Positions 14,351 through 21,086 of a stretch of 31,299 nucleotides of DNA are shown one piece after another. Position numbers and translations under genes: made by a program. The DNA is from a virus. Positions within the stretch are counted from its first letter, which is position 1. Each line of letters begins with the position of its first letter. The notes under the pieces were generated by a model. That model saw nothing but the letters and a program-made list of their open reading frames with translations, searched no databases and was not told the DNA's origin. Where the stretch lies: positions 1-31,299 of the IMG/VR virus record IMGVR_UViG_3300030102_003854, one strand, 5' to 3'.

Positions 14351-15919
14351 GTGAAACATTATAAGAACGGTCAACCCCTTAATGCGAAAATCATTGAGGG
14401 TGTTGATCTTTTAGCAGATAACGTTGCTACTACCCTAGGCCCCCGTGGGCGTAACGTGGCATTATATCACAAGGGGCAAGACGTTCCTGTGATTACGAAA
14501 GATGGGGTTACTGTTGCAAAGTTCGTATCGTTTGAAGATCCGTTTATGAACCTTGGCGCCCAAGTAATCAAGCAGGCAGCAGAACAATCAGTTAGCGTTG
14601 CTGGTGACGGAACAACCACTGCCACTGTTCTTGCTCGAAGCATCCTTAAAACCGCCCAGCAATACCTCGTATCTGGTGTTTCTCCTGTGGAAATGAAGAG
14701 GGGTATGGACAAGGCGGTTGAAGCAGTTTGCGAACGTCTAACGGAAATGTCGAGGCCCATACAGACCGTTGATGATATACGACATATCGCTACAATCTCT
14801 GCAAATAATGACGAAGCGATTGGCACACTGATTGCAACGGCAGTTGATAAAGCAGGCAAGGATGGTTCTGTTCTCGTGGAAGAAGCACGAAGCATGGAAA
14901 CCTCTCTTGACTTGATTGAGGGCTTTAGATTTGATTCTGGGTACGTCTCTAACAAGTTTATTAACAATGAAAGAACTGGCACTGTTGAGTATGACAACCC
15001 TTTGATCCTTGTGACAGATGAAAAGATTGAACACATCGAACAGATTATGCCAACACTTGAACTTGCTGCAAGAGATAACAGGCCACTGCTTATTATCTCT
15101 AATGACTTTGAGGGTCAAGCACTGGCTGCTTTGATTGCTAATGCGGTTCGTGGAACAATGAAGATCTGTGCGGTCAAGGCTCCAAAGTATGGAGAAGAAA
15201 GAAGAAACATCATGAGAGACCTGTGTGCAACCATCGGTGCAACATTTATCACTAGAGAGGACGGCTTGATCTTATCAGAAGTGACACTACCACAATTTGG
15301 TGGCTGTAAAAACATTAGAGTCTTGAAAGGCTGGACAACAATTGTAGGAGGAAAAGGAAATGGTGAGGACATCGATACGCGGATTGATGCGATTAAGAAC
15401 GAGATACAACAGACTGACAACTTATCTGAGTGCGAACGACTTCAGGAACGTATTACACGACTTGCGTCGGGAGTGGCAGTCATCAAAGTGGGAGCAGCGA
15501 CCGAGATCGAAATGATTGAGAAGAAGCATCGCATTGATGATGCTCTAGAGGCCGTCAGGGCTGCTAGGGACCTAGGTACCCTCCCGGGTGGGGGCGTGGC
15601 CCTGCTACGTGCGACAACAGACCTTTTCGTTGAAACTGACAACGAAGAGCAATCAATCGGAGCACAAGTCATTCTGCAAGCGTGTCAAGCACCCATCAGA
15701 CAAATGGCAAAGAATGCAGGCGAGTCTGCTGACATTATCGTCTCAAAGATCAAAGAAGAGACAGGTGATAACGGTTACGACTTTCTTAGGAGACAAATAA
15801 CAAATATGTATGAAACAGGTATCATCGATCCTTGTAAAGTTACAACCTCGGCTTTGAAGAATGCCACATCCGCAGCAGGAACTTTGCTGACAACTTCACA
15901 TGCGATTGTTTCTGATTGA
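14351..15919 (+). CDS. groEL: Phage-encoded GroEL chaperonin
   Basis: A 522-residue group I chaperonin subunit, which assembles into a double-ring ATPase folding chamber. The ATP-site blocks are intact: ATTLGPRGRNV (26-36), VITKDGVTVAK (47-57), GDGTTTATVLA (85-95), and LGTLPGGGVALLRA near the C-terminus. It is about 25 residues shorter than bacterial GroEL and lacks the Gly-Gly-Met tail. The GTG start has GGAGG 6 nt upstream. No groES is present in the window, so host GroES or an unlinked phage co-chaperonin is needed, unless it works without one as reported for some phage chaperonins. Confidence 0.95.
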   Translation: MKHYKNGQPLNAKIIEGVDLLADNVATTLGPRGRNVALYHKGQDVPVITKDGVTVAKFVSFEDPFMNLGAQVIKQAAEQSVSVAGDGTTTATVLARSILKTAQQYLVSGVSPVEMKRGMDKAVEAVCERLTEMSRPIQTVDDIRHIATISANNDEAIGTLIATAVDKAGKDGSVLVEEARSMETSLDLIEGFRFDSGYVSNKFINNERTGTVEYDNPLILVTDEKIEHIEQIMPTLELAARDNRPLLIISNDFEGQALAALIANAVRGTMKICAVKAPKYGEERRNIMRDLCATIGATFITREDGLILSEVTLPQFGGCKNIRVLKGWTTIVGGKGNGEDIDTRIDAIKNEIQQTDNLSECERLQERITRLASGVAVIKVGAATEIEMIEKKHRIDDALEAVRAARDLGTLPGGGVALLRATTDLFVETDNEEQSIGAQVILQACQAPIRQMAKNAGESADIIVSKIKEETGDNGYDFLRRQITNMYETGIIDPCKVTTSALKNATSAAGTLLTTSHAIVSD

Positions 15920-15945
15920 TACTAATTAGTGTGGAGGGTTCTATC

Positions 15946-16209
15946 GTGGACGAAAAAGAGATTCAAGAACTGAAAGATGCTATTGTTCGTTTGACAATGA
16001 CAATCGAAAGAATGGCAGACAAGCAAGATGAAATGCTTGATGACGTTAAGAAGATTAAAGAAGCGATTTATAATCCCGACCAAGGGCTTTATGCTCGTGT
16101 CCGAGACCTTGAGCAATGGCAAGCCAGCGTATCCAGAGTGATCTGGACCGTCGGCCTTGCTGTTACTGGTCTGATTATAAACTCTATTTATTTGGGAATT
16201 TTCCAATAA
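15946..16209 (+). CDS. XhlA-like coiled-coil/membrane protein
   Basis: GTG 15946 sits 8 nt after GGAGGG; the upstream in-frame TTG lies inside groEL. The 87-residue protein is a heptad-like helix (EIQELKDAIVRLTMTIERMADKQDEML..VKKIKEAI), a linker, and a C-terminal membrane segment (VIWTVGLAVTGLIINSIYLGIF). This order resembles haemolysin XhlA-type phage proteins that help lysis, and it is downstream of the endolysin gene. It is the best holin-accessory candidate in the window. Confidence 0.6.
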   Translation: MDEKEIQELKDAIVRLTMTIERMADKQDEMLDDVKKIKEAIYNPDQGLYARVRDLEQWQASVSRVIWTVGLAVTGLIINSIYLGIFQ

Positions 16210-16213
16210 ATAC

Positions 16214-16242
16214 TTGACAGACAATTACTAATCGGTTATATT
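16214..16242 (+). promoter_or_regulatory. Sigma70-like promoter of the 16264 operon
   Basis: TTGACA (16214-16219), 17-nt spacer, TATATT (16237-16242), starting just after the stop of the previous gene. No inverted repeat around the -35. Confidence 0.8.
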
Positions 16243-16263
16243 ATATGTATAACTGGAGGAAAA

Positions 16264-16611
16264 ATGAGAGTTAGAATTTCTTATGGTGTGGAACTTGATG
16301 AAGTACCAGCCGAGTTAAGAGACTTAACAATTAGATCAATCGTAAAACTAAAAGAGTCAATCAAAATTTTAGAAAAAAATATTGAAACAATGACTGAGAG
16401 TAGTGACGATTCTGGTTGTTTAAACCTAGTTAACTCTAAGATCGATAGTGCAAGACAAGGATTAGCAAACTCTGACGCAATCCTTGCTGATGTGCAGTCG
16501 ATCCTAGGTGGACTAGCAGATTATTATGCAGGAGAAGAAGATGTACGAGAGGGGAGACTTAGTATGGATACCACAAGGAACGGTGCTGCATCGGAAGTTC
16601 ACGGAGAATGA
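16264..16611 (+). CDS. Hypothetical coiled-coil protein
   Basis: A 115-residue protein, first of its operon, with GGAGG before ATG. It has a short beta start (RVRISYGVELDEVP) and a long helix (RSIVKLKESIKILEKNIETM, DSARQGLANSDAILADVQSILGGL). The last 24 codons overlap the next gene in another frame. No family recognised. Confidence 0.6.
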   Translation: MRVRISYGVELDEVPAELRDLTIRSIVKLKESIKILEKNIETMTESSDDSGCLNLVNSKIDSARQGLANSDAILADVQSILGGLADYYAGEEDVREGRLSMDTTRNGAASEVHGE

Positions 16612-16780
16612 TAATCTTTTCTCTCCAATCAGTGTGACGGCCAAACCGCAAATAGGTGTGTTTGTTGAAAACCATTCTCGCGGTTTTAGCAAGGTTATGA
16701 TTGACTCAAAGGTTTGGGAGATAGAAAGCAAAGAGATAAAATACTTTACAGATAACAAACAAGAGGTGTGCTATGGTTGA
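16541..16780 (+). CDS. GDLV-family small protein
   Basis: ATG 16541 lies 5 nt after GGAGAAG and opens with MYERGDLVWIPQGT, the family signature; the in-frame ATG 16526 has no ribosome site. The 79 residues continue with IGVFVENHSRGFSKVMIDSKVWEIESKEI, again a set of short strands. It overlaps 71 nt of the preceding gene, a long overlap, so one of the two ends may be wrong. Function unknown. Confidence 0.6.
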   Translation: MYERGDLVWIPQGTVLHRKFTENDNLFSPISVTAKPQIGVFVENHSRGFSKVMIDSKVWEIESKEIKYFTDNKQEVCYG

Positions 16781-17042
16781 TTTGGTTGAGATTGTAAGAG
16801 AAGATGGAAGATACCGTCTGAAAGAAATCTATGTTAACCCTTCGTGGATTATCTCAATCTCCGAGGAGCCAGCAAGCAAACAGATTATGGAAGAAGCACA
16901 ATCAATCGGTCTAGCACCACAAGCAAGATACTCTAGGATAACTGTGTCTTCTGGATACGGACCACCAAGAGACATAGTAGTTGTTGGTGACCCCAGTTCT
17001 TTGAATAGAAGATTTAGCACTAAAAAGGTTTTGAAAGGATGA
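16773..17042 (+). CDS. Hypothetical small beta protein
   Basis: An 89-residue product with strands LVEIVREDGRYRLKEIYVNP, WIISISEEP, SRITVSSGYG and DIVVVGDP. The pattern 'VNPSWIISI ... I-V-S ... I-VVGDP' resembles the proteins at 9625 and 20692. It overlaps its upstream neighbour by 8 nt and the glutaredoxin gene by 4 nt (ATGA). Confidence 0.6.
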   Translation: MVDLVEIVREDGRYRLKEIYVNPSWIISISEEPASKQIMEEAQSIGLAPQARYSRITVSSGYGPPRDIVVVGDPSSLNRRFSTKKVLKG

Positions 17043-17290
17043 AATATTTCAAGGTAGTGGCAAAGAAAGATTGTCCATATTGCATAAAGGCCAAACTATT
17101 ATTGATGGAAAGAGACCAGCAGTTTGAGTTTTGTACGATTGATTGTAGTCCTGAATTATGGGAAGCGTACAAAGGCAATCACGACCACAAAACAGTTCCA
17201 ATGATCTTTCTGAAAGATACAGGAACTAAATATGAAAGGTTGATTGGTGGTTTTGATGATCTTGTAAATTTCTTTAGGGAGAAGAAATGA
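17039..17290 (+). CDS. grx: Glutaredoxin
   Basis: An 83-residue thioredoxin-fold protein with active site CPYC (13-16, in KKDCPYCIKAK), the cis-Pro loop KTVPMIFL and GGFDDL near the C-terminus, all glutaredoxin landmarks. It reduces disulfides with glutathione and in phages typically serves ribonucleotide reductase; no reductase gene is in this window. Translationally coupled to both neighbours by 4-nt overlaps. Confidence 0.92.
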   Translation: MKYFKVVAKKDCPYCIKAKLLLMERDQQFEFCTIDCSPELWEAYKGNHDHKTVPMIFLKDTGTKYERLIGGFDDLVNFFREKK

Positions 17291-17865
17291 TTTTATTAAT
17301 GATGTTAACAGCATTGGCTGGTGAGCCACCAGTAACTGTTGCCAAAAAAACCATCTCTGTTGAAGATGGACCACAAGAAATCTATATTGAGGAGGCGACA
17401 ATTGTTGATAAGAGAGAAGTTCTAAACAATGAACACGTCAACTTTGTCATCAGTGGGGCAGCAGCGCAATATGCTGACAACTTTCTCAAGCATGACTATG
17501 AACCTATTGTGTTTGATAAAACCAGCAACATATATGCTGAGGATTGTGATTACGAAAAGAACAGTTATAAATGTTCTGTTGAAAATGAGCATTGGCTTGT
17601 CAAGACAAATGTGTATTTAGACAATGATGTCTTAGGCATTTCAATGAAAATTTATAATTACAACGGTATTCTAAAAGCATCTTCATCCACCAATGAACTT
17701 GTTAGGACAGAGTGTCGTAATCCACCGAGGAGACGGTTGCCACACCCCACTCAAGGGTCGGCTCCTTATGACCCTCCAGAGCAATGTAAGGAGGTTTATC
17801 CTAACCTACTATCTAAAAATGTGAGACAGTCTATCAAAATTTTGTTTAGTAACGTTCGTCCGTGA
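17287..17865 (+). CDS. Secreted protein of unknown function
   Basis: A 192-residue protein with an N-terminal signal peptide (MILLMMLTALAG, cleavage probably near residue 12). The mature part starts EPPVTVAKKTISVEDG and has strand-rich sequence with two cysteines close together (CDYEKNSYKC), possibly a disulfide outside the cytoplasm. A Pro/Arg-rich stretch (CRNPPRRRLPHP) precedes the C-terminus. The start style recalls secreted proteins of predatory or deltaproteobacterial-type genomes, a weak impression. The stop codon lies in the terminator stem. Confidence 0.6.
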   Translation: MILLMMLTALAGEPPVTVAKKTISVEDGPQEIYIEEATIVDKREVLNNEHVNFVISGAAAQYADNFLKHDYEPIVFDKTSNIYAEDCDYEKNSYKCSVENEHWLVKTNVYLDNDVLGISMKIYNYNGILKASSSTNELVRTECRNPPRRRLPHPTQGSAPYDPPEQCKEVYPNLLSKNVRQSIKILFSNVRP

Positions 17866-17890
17866 GTCCGATGACCACGGACTTTTTTCT
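17858..17890 (+). terminator. Intrinsic terminator
   Basis: Perfect 7-bp stem GTCCGTG (17858-17864) / CACGGAC (17876-17882), 11-nt loop, then TTTTTTCTTTTT. It contains the stop codon of the 17287 gene and ends the glutaredoxin operon. Confidence 0.88.
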
Positions 17891-17898
17891 TTTTCCGA

Positions 17899-17915
17899 CC
17901 CTATTTAAAATAGGG
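17899..17915. promoter_or_regulatory. Palindrome overlapping the protease ribosome site
   Basis: CCCTATTT (17899-17906) and AAATAGGG (17908-17915) are perfect inverted repeats around one base. The right arm runs into AGGGGGA, the probable Shine-Dalgarno of the GTG at 17926. It could be an operator, or an RNA hairpin that hides the ribosome site. Confidence 0.5.
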
Positions 17916-17925
17916 GGACGGGGGA

Positions 17926-18651
17926 GTGACAAAAAAAATTCTATTCTTATTTCTAATTCTAACATTGGGAACATCATTTGGTTGGTGGCAAAATTATGAC
18001 GAGTCTTATGTACCAGACATTTATGATTTTGCACCCACAGGTATGTTCAAGGCTGTAAAATCATCAGTTATAATAACTGTCCTCGATCAAGAAACTAACC
18101 CAATTAGTTCAGGTTCTGGTAACTATTTTAGACATAAGGGTCACTTGTTTATAATTACAGCAGCACACGTAGTTGACTCGGGAGAGTACATAGCAATTCA
18201 AGAACGAGGCCCTAACATTGAGTTTGCTAGAGTTTTATATATGGACTCTAGCAACGACATAGCAGTGCTTACAACTGAAAATCAACTAAAATATACCAAA
18301 CCAATACATTATCACATTGATAATAAGTTAGAGTACGCGGAGCCTATTTGTTATGTAGGGGCACCAGCAGGAACAGCGTTCTATCCATCTCAAGGTTTAG
18401 CGGTTGAAAAAAGAGGAAACTTTATCTTAACAAATATATTCGCTTGGCCTGGATCAAGCGGATCAGTTGTATTTTCTGACGATGGAATAGTTGGGGTAGT
18501 CTCAAGTGTTATGATGAAACAAGATGTGTTTGGTGTTGATATAATTCCAAACATTGCTTTACTGTCAGACATAAATGTTATAGACATAAAAAATTTGGAG
18601 GGCTTATTGAAAGATGAACGAAAACGTCTTGAAAGAGGGAATGCTGATTAG
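17926..18651 (+). CDS. Secreted trypsin-like serine protease
   Basis: A 241-residue protein with a signal peptide (KKILFLFLILTLGTSFG, about 1-19) and a trypsin-like fold. The triad is visible: His81 in FIITAAHVVD, Asp111 in DSSNDIAVL and Ser178 in WPGSSGSVVF. GAPAG and GIVGVVSS are typical neighbours of the active site. No PDZ domain is seen. It would act in the periplasm or outside the cell, which is unusual for a phage gene; roles could include processing envelope proteins or surface receptors. GTG 17926 follows AGGGGGA at 7 nt. No clear promoter lies between it and the terminator upstream. Confidence 0.85.
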   Translation: MTKKILFLFLILTLGTSFGWWQNYDESYVPDIYDFAPTGMFKAVKSSVIITVLDQETNPISSGSGNYFRHKGHLFIITAAHVVDSGEYIAIQERGPNIEFARVLYMDSSNDIAVLTTENQLKYTKPIHYHIDNKLEYAEPICYVGAPAGTAFYPSQGLAVEKRGNFILTNIFAWPGSSGSVVFSDDGIVGVVSSVMMKQDVFGVDIIPNIALLSDINVIDIKNLEGLLKDERKRLERGNAD

Positions 18652-18838
18652 TGATGGTGGAAGAATTGGGGTGATCGTAAAAGAGATAAAATCTGGAACG
18701 TGGTCAGAAGCCCCTTTGTTTAACTGGAGAACAAATTATGAAATTTATTTTTTTTCTACTGGAGACACTACAATTATCGGCGAAGAAACAATACACAGAC
18801 TAATGGAGTTGGGGTCTTTCAAGATCCTAAACGACTAG
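18614..18838 (+). CDS. GDLV-like small protein, variant
   Basis: A 74-residue protein overlapping the protease gene by 38 nt, with GGAGGG 11 nt before the ATG. LKEGMLISDGGRIGVIVKEI resembles the GDLV start with the Asp-Leu-Val core altered, then NYEIYFFSTGDTTIIGEE gives the central strands. It is probably a divergent family member. Confidence 0.55.
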   Translation: MNENVLKEGMLISDGGRIGVIVKEIKSGTWSEAPLFNWRTNYEIYFFSTGDTTIIGEETIHRLMELGSFKILND

Positions 18839-18843
18839 TGCTG

Positions 18844-18908
18844 CCCTACTACCCTACTACTACCCTACTACCCCCCTACCTATCACATCACCCCTATCAC
18901 AACCATAA
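18844..18908 (+). promoter_or_regulatory. C-rich, G-free leader (possible Rho-binding segment)
   Basis: These 65 nt contain no G and 32 C by hand count, with repeated CCCTACTA units. This composition is that of Rho utilisation sites on the transcript. The complementary strand has four runs of three or more G separated by 5, 8 and 5 nt, a G-quadruplex pattern. Confidence 0.45.
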
Positions 18909-18939
18909 GAACATACAAACGCGGAGGTGACTATAGCAA

Positions 18940-19317
18940 ATGTTAGTCAAGAATATACCAGAGGGATCACTCATACTCGCACGTAAAGGCGAGACTGTGC
19001 ATACCTGTGTTGTGGTTACTGACTATACAAGTATAATGGTAGATGCAACGTACTCATATTACTATGTGTGGTCTATGACCATAAACTCGTGCATACTCGT
19101 ATACGCGAATGAGGTTATGACCGTGCTTGACGACAAGTGTAGGTATGAGGTGAAGATAGAGTACTCGGATCTAGGTGTGGCCGAGGGATACTCTATAAAC
19201 CCTTTTCGTTGGATTCCAAGGATGTCAACAACACCAGAAGATTTTGACCACTGTGATGACGATGACTGTGATCTGGAATCTCTTTTTGAACTTTCTGGTG
19301 TTGATCTCGATGAGTAA
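18940..19317 (+). CDS. Hypothetical protein, possible divergent GDLV member
   Basis: A 125-residue product. An in-frame TAG two codons upstream fixes ATG 18940 as the start; GGAGGTGA is about 10 nt before it. The N-terminus (IPEGSLILARKGETVHTCVVV) is reminiscent of a GDLV start and the middle is strand-rich and Tyr-rich. The acidic C-terminus contains DHCDDDDCDLE, a likely metal-binding or disordered tail. Function unknown. Confidence 0.6.
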   Translation: MLVKNIPEGSLILARKGETVHTCVVVTDYTSIMVDATYSYYYVWSMTINSCILVYANEVMTVLDDKCRYEVKIEYSDLGVAEGYSINPFRWIPRMSTTPEDFDHCDDDDCDLESLFELSGVDLDE

Positions 19318-19321
19318 AATT

Positions 19322-19346
19322 CTTATTGAGAATGATTATCAATAAG
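19322..19346. repeat. Perfect inverted repeat
   Basis: CTTATTGA (19322-19329) and TCAATAAG (19339-19346) separated by GAATGATTA, starting 5 nt after a stop codon. No U-tract follows, so it is more operator-like or a mRNA 3' hairpin. Confidence 0.5.
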
Positions 19347-19357
19347 CACATTTAAAC

Positions 19358-19377
19358 AAATTGTCAACAATTTTTTC
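19358..19377 (+). terminator. Weak AT-rich intrinsic terminator
   Basis: AAATTG (19358-19363), loop TCAA, CAATTT (19368-19373), followed by T residues. The stem is AT-rich, so efficiency is uncertain. Confidence 0.45.
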
Positions 19378-19395
19378 TTAAAAACTAGATAAAGT

Positions 19396-19695
19396 ATGAG
19401 AAAACCTCGATTTGATCCCGTTCGTTACAAATATGAAGTTGGAGACTTGATTGTTTGGAAAGATGTAATCGACCAACGAGGAGATGAAGTTGGGATTGTC
19501 ATCGGCTTGTTTCCCGACACTGTAGAAGAGGAAGAGTTACCAATCTACGTGGTTATGATGCCATACGGCCAAGACATTATAACTGGCTGGGATGCTCAAT
19601 TCGTTATGGAGCCTCACGATGTTTACCTTGAAAAGAAGAAAAAACTTGACAAATCAAAGAAAGATGTTATAATGAAGTATGGACAAAAAAAATGA
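19396..19695 (+). CDS. GDLV-family protein, long form
   Basis: A 99-residue protein with YEVGDLIVWKDV, GDEVGIVIGLFPD and IYVVMMPYG, giving the family's three strands, then a Lys-rich tail (LEKKKKLDKSKKDV). The ribosome site is weak (GATAAAG). A promoter for the following genes lies within its last codons, and it overlaps the next gene by 4 nt (ATGA). Confidence 0.65.
   Translation: MRKPRFDPVRYKYEVGDLIVWKDVIDQRGDEVGIVIGLFPDTVEEEELPIYVVMMPYGQDIITGWDAQFVMEPHDVYLEKKKKLDKSKKDVIMKYGQKK
19646..19673 (+). promoter_or_regulatory. Intragenic sigma70-like promoter
   Basis: TTGACA (19646-19651), 16-nt spacer, perfect TATAAT (19668-19673), inside the 3' end of the 19396 gene. It would start transcription about 12 nt before the ATG at 19692. 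Confidence 0.7.
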
Positions 19696-19868
19696 AAGTT
19701 GGGGATTTAGTAATCCTTTGCACTAACGCATACGAACCTGAGTTTGTTGATGATTGGGGTATTGGGATTGTTATGTCTCACTCGAAAGAGTTCCACACAG
19801 CAGATGTTTTTTGGTTCAAACGGAGTACCTACAGAGTATTCATTGATCGTGTACTGGAGATAATATGA
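19692..19868 (+). CDS. GDLV-family small protein
   Basis: A 58-residue protein starting MKVGDLVILC, then WGIGIVMSHSKE and TADVFWFKRS. ATG overlaps the previous TGA by 4 nt; the next gene overlaps its TGA in the same way. The start motif ATGAAAGT-GGGGA matches the array form in which upstream genes end at TGA. Confidence 0.65.
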   Translation: MKVGDLVILCTNAYEPEFVDDWGIGIVMSHSKEFHTADVFWFKRSTYRVFIDRVLEII

Positions 19869-20065
19869 AACTAGAGATCGGTGACCTTGTTGAATACAAG
19901 ATACTGCTTGGTTACGATGGCACTGGGTCTGTCTGGTCTTGGCGCGAGGGTATAGGCCACATCACAGGTGCGATATATCTGGATGATGGAGAGATGTTTT
20001 ACGAAGTCACAAGCGCAGATGGTGAACTACACGAAGCATTAGAAGAGGAACTAAAAAAACTTTGA
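19865..20065 (+). CDS. GDLV-family small protein
   Basis: A 66-residue protein: MKLEIGDLVEYK, GIGHITGAIYLDDGEM and an acidic C-terminal helix (GELHEALEEELKKL). Starts in a 4-nt ATGA overlap. The stop codon forms part of a TTGACA hexamer at 20062, 12 nt before the real -35 box. Confidence 0.65.
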   Translation: MKLEIGDLVEYKILLGYDGTGSVWSWREGIGHITGAIYLDDGEMFYEVTSADGELHEALEEELKKL

Positions 20066-20073
20066 CAAAATAC

Positions 20074-20101
20074 TTGACAAACACTACTGCCGTGATACAT
20101 T
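20074..20101 (+). promoter_or_regulatory. Sigma70-like promoter, extended -10
   Basis: TTGACA (20074-20079), 16-nt spacer, TGATACATT (TACATT at 20096-20101), the standard accessory-region promoter. Drives the three-gene unit at 20131-20638. Confidence 0.8.
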
Positions 20102-20130
20102 ACTTACACAAATGAATAAAGGAGAGTATT

Positions 20131-20322
20131 GTGCAAGTAGGAGACTTGGTAAGAATAAAGAACAGTTGGCACCTAAAAGGCCAAATGGGTATTGTAACAA
20201 AGTATGTCAAGAAAAAATCATTACCTGATACCGTACAGGTGTACATACCTAACCCACCACCAGAACAACCAAGCAACTGGGCTTGGCTACAATACTATAA
20301 TGTGGAGTTACTGTGCAAATAG
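20131..20322 (+). CDS. GDLV-family cassette protein
   Basis: A 63-residue protein from GTG 20131, opening MQVGDLVRIKN, with MGIVTKYVKK and TVQVYIPNPP, ending NVELLCK. The last ten bases (GTGCAAATAG) are also the start of the next gene, the cassette junction described in the findings. AAGGAG lies 7 nt upstream of the start. Confidence 0.75.
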   Translation: MQVGDLVRIKNSWHLKGQMGIVTKYVKKKSLPDTVQVYIPNPPPEQPSNWAWLQYYNVELLCK

Positions 20323-20477
20323 GCTCCTTAGTGCGACACAAGGATAGTGGTTCAATCGGTATAGTGGTTTATATTTCTCCTGTGCCCGAAGCCATTCATC
20401 ACATTGAAGTATGGATATGTGATGACAACAGCACTAGATGGTGGTCGCACGAGTTTTGCGAGGTAATATGCAAGTAG
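20313..20477 (+). CDS. GDLV-family cassette protein
   Basis: A 54-residue protein from GTG 20313: MQIGSLVRHKDSG, IGIVVYISPVPEA, HIEVWICDDN, ending FCEVICK. Both ends lie in ten-base overlaps with neighbours. The SD for its start (GGAG) lies inside the coding sequence of the upstream gene. Confidence 0.7.
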   Translation: MQIGSLVRHKDSGSIGIVVYISPVPEAIHHIEVWICDDNSTRWWSHEFCEVICK

Positions 20478-20638
20478 GTGATTTGGTATTGATAACGTCA
20501 AATGATAAGCAACTAAAAATGGTGGGGGTCTACATAGGTAAGCCATACCACTGCCAGTTTTCATACAAACTAATGTACGAGGGCGGTAAGGTCGCAGACT
20601 TTGACATAAGATTTTGGAAAATAGAAGTTTTGTCTTGA
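20468..20638 (+). CDS. GDLV-family cassette protein (terminal)
   Basis: A 56-residue protein: MQVGDLVLITSND, MVGVYIGKPYH, YKLMYEGGKV, ending WKIEVLS. As last of its run it lacks the CK end; its TGA stop lies inside the TTGACA of the next promoter (20635). GAGG upstream of the start lies in the previous gene. Confidence 0.7.
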   Translation: MQVGDLVLITSNDKQLKMVGVYIGKPYHCQFSYKLMYEGGKVADFDIRFWKIEVLS

Positions 20639-20662
20639 CAAATCTTTCAAACGTGTTACATT
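20635..20662 (+). promoter_or_regulatory. Sigma70-like promoter, extended -10
   Basis: TTGACA (20635-20640), 16-nt spacer, TACATT (20657-20662) with TGT before it. The -35 contains the stop codon of the upstream gene. Confidence 0.8.
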
Positions 20663-20691
20663 ATAAATGACATATAAACAAAGGAGATAAA

Positions 20692-21018
20692 ATGTCAACA
20701 TTCATTCAACTAACACCATTCGATAACATTGGCTTGGTCGCTCACTCTGACGAAACAATAAAAGAGTTTGCCACGATCACTATCAACCGCGACCATATTG
20801 TTGCAATACGAAAGCCAAGGAGACGTAGTAATAACTCCCTAAGATGTGATGGACTTACTTACACTCCGACCATTATAACATTGGTCACAGGCGACGTAGT
20901 CAAGGTCTGCGAGTCTTATGAATATGTGCGTGGTTTTGACAGTGCAGGACTATATCCTTACGTTCAAGGCGTTCGCACTGACCAATGGGGTAATGCGATT
21001 GTTGAAGAGCAAGGATAA
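20692..21018 (+). CDS. Hypothetical protein
   Basis: A 108-residue protein with its own promoter and AAGGAG site. Strands TITINRDHIVAIRKPRRR and TIITLVTGDVVKVCESYE suggest a small beta fold like those at 9625 and 16773. A basic loop (RKPRRRSNNSLR) could contact nucleic acid. Function unknown. Confidence 0.6.
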   Translation: MSTFIQLTPFDNIGLVAHSDETIKEFATITINRDHIVAIRKPRRRSNNSLRCDGLTYTPTIITLVTGDVVKVCESYEYVRGFDSAGLYPYVQGVRTDQWGNAIVEEQG

Positions 21019-21036
21019 AAAACTTGCCCACACCCC

Positions 21037-21065
21037 TTGACAAATGTTAGGGGGTGTGTTACCTT
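21037..21065 (+). promoter_or_regulatory. Promoter with -35 inside an inverted repeat
   Basis: TTGACA (21037-21042), 17-nt spacer, TACCTT (21060-21065). Perfect 8-bp arms CACACCCC (21029-21036) and GGGGTGTG (21051-21058), one of the clearest examples of this type. Confidence 0.8.
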
Positions 21066-21086
21066 ATAAACAACCACGGAGGAAAC

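Noticed and set aside
17850-17890. Bases around GTCCGTGAGTCCGATGA look like hammerhead ribozyme sequence.
   Set aside because: The CUGANGA and GAAA core elements are not both present and the stem is fully explained as an intrinsic terminator with a U-tract.
19328-19346. GAGAATGATTATCAATAAG resembles a Fur box.
   Set aside because: Only about 14 of 19 positions match and the better explanation is the perfect CTTATTGA/TCAATAAG repeat; no iron genes are nearby.
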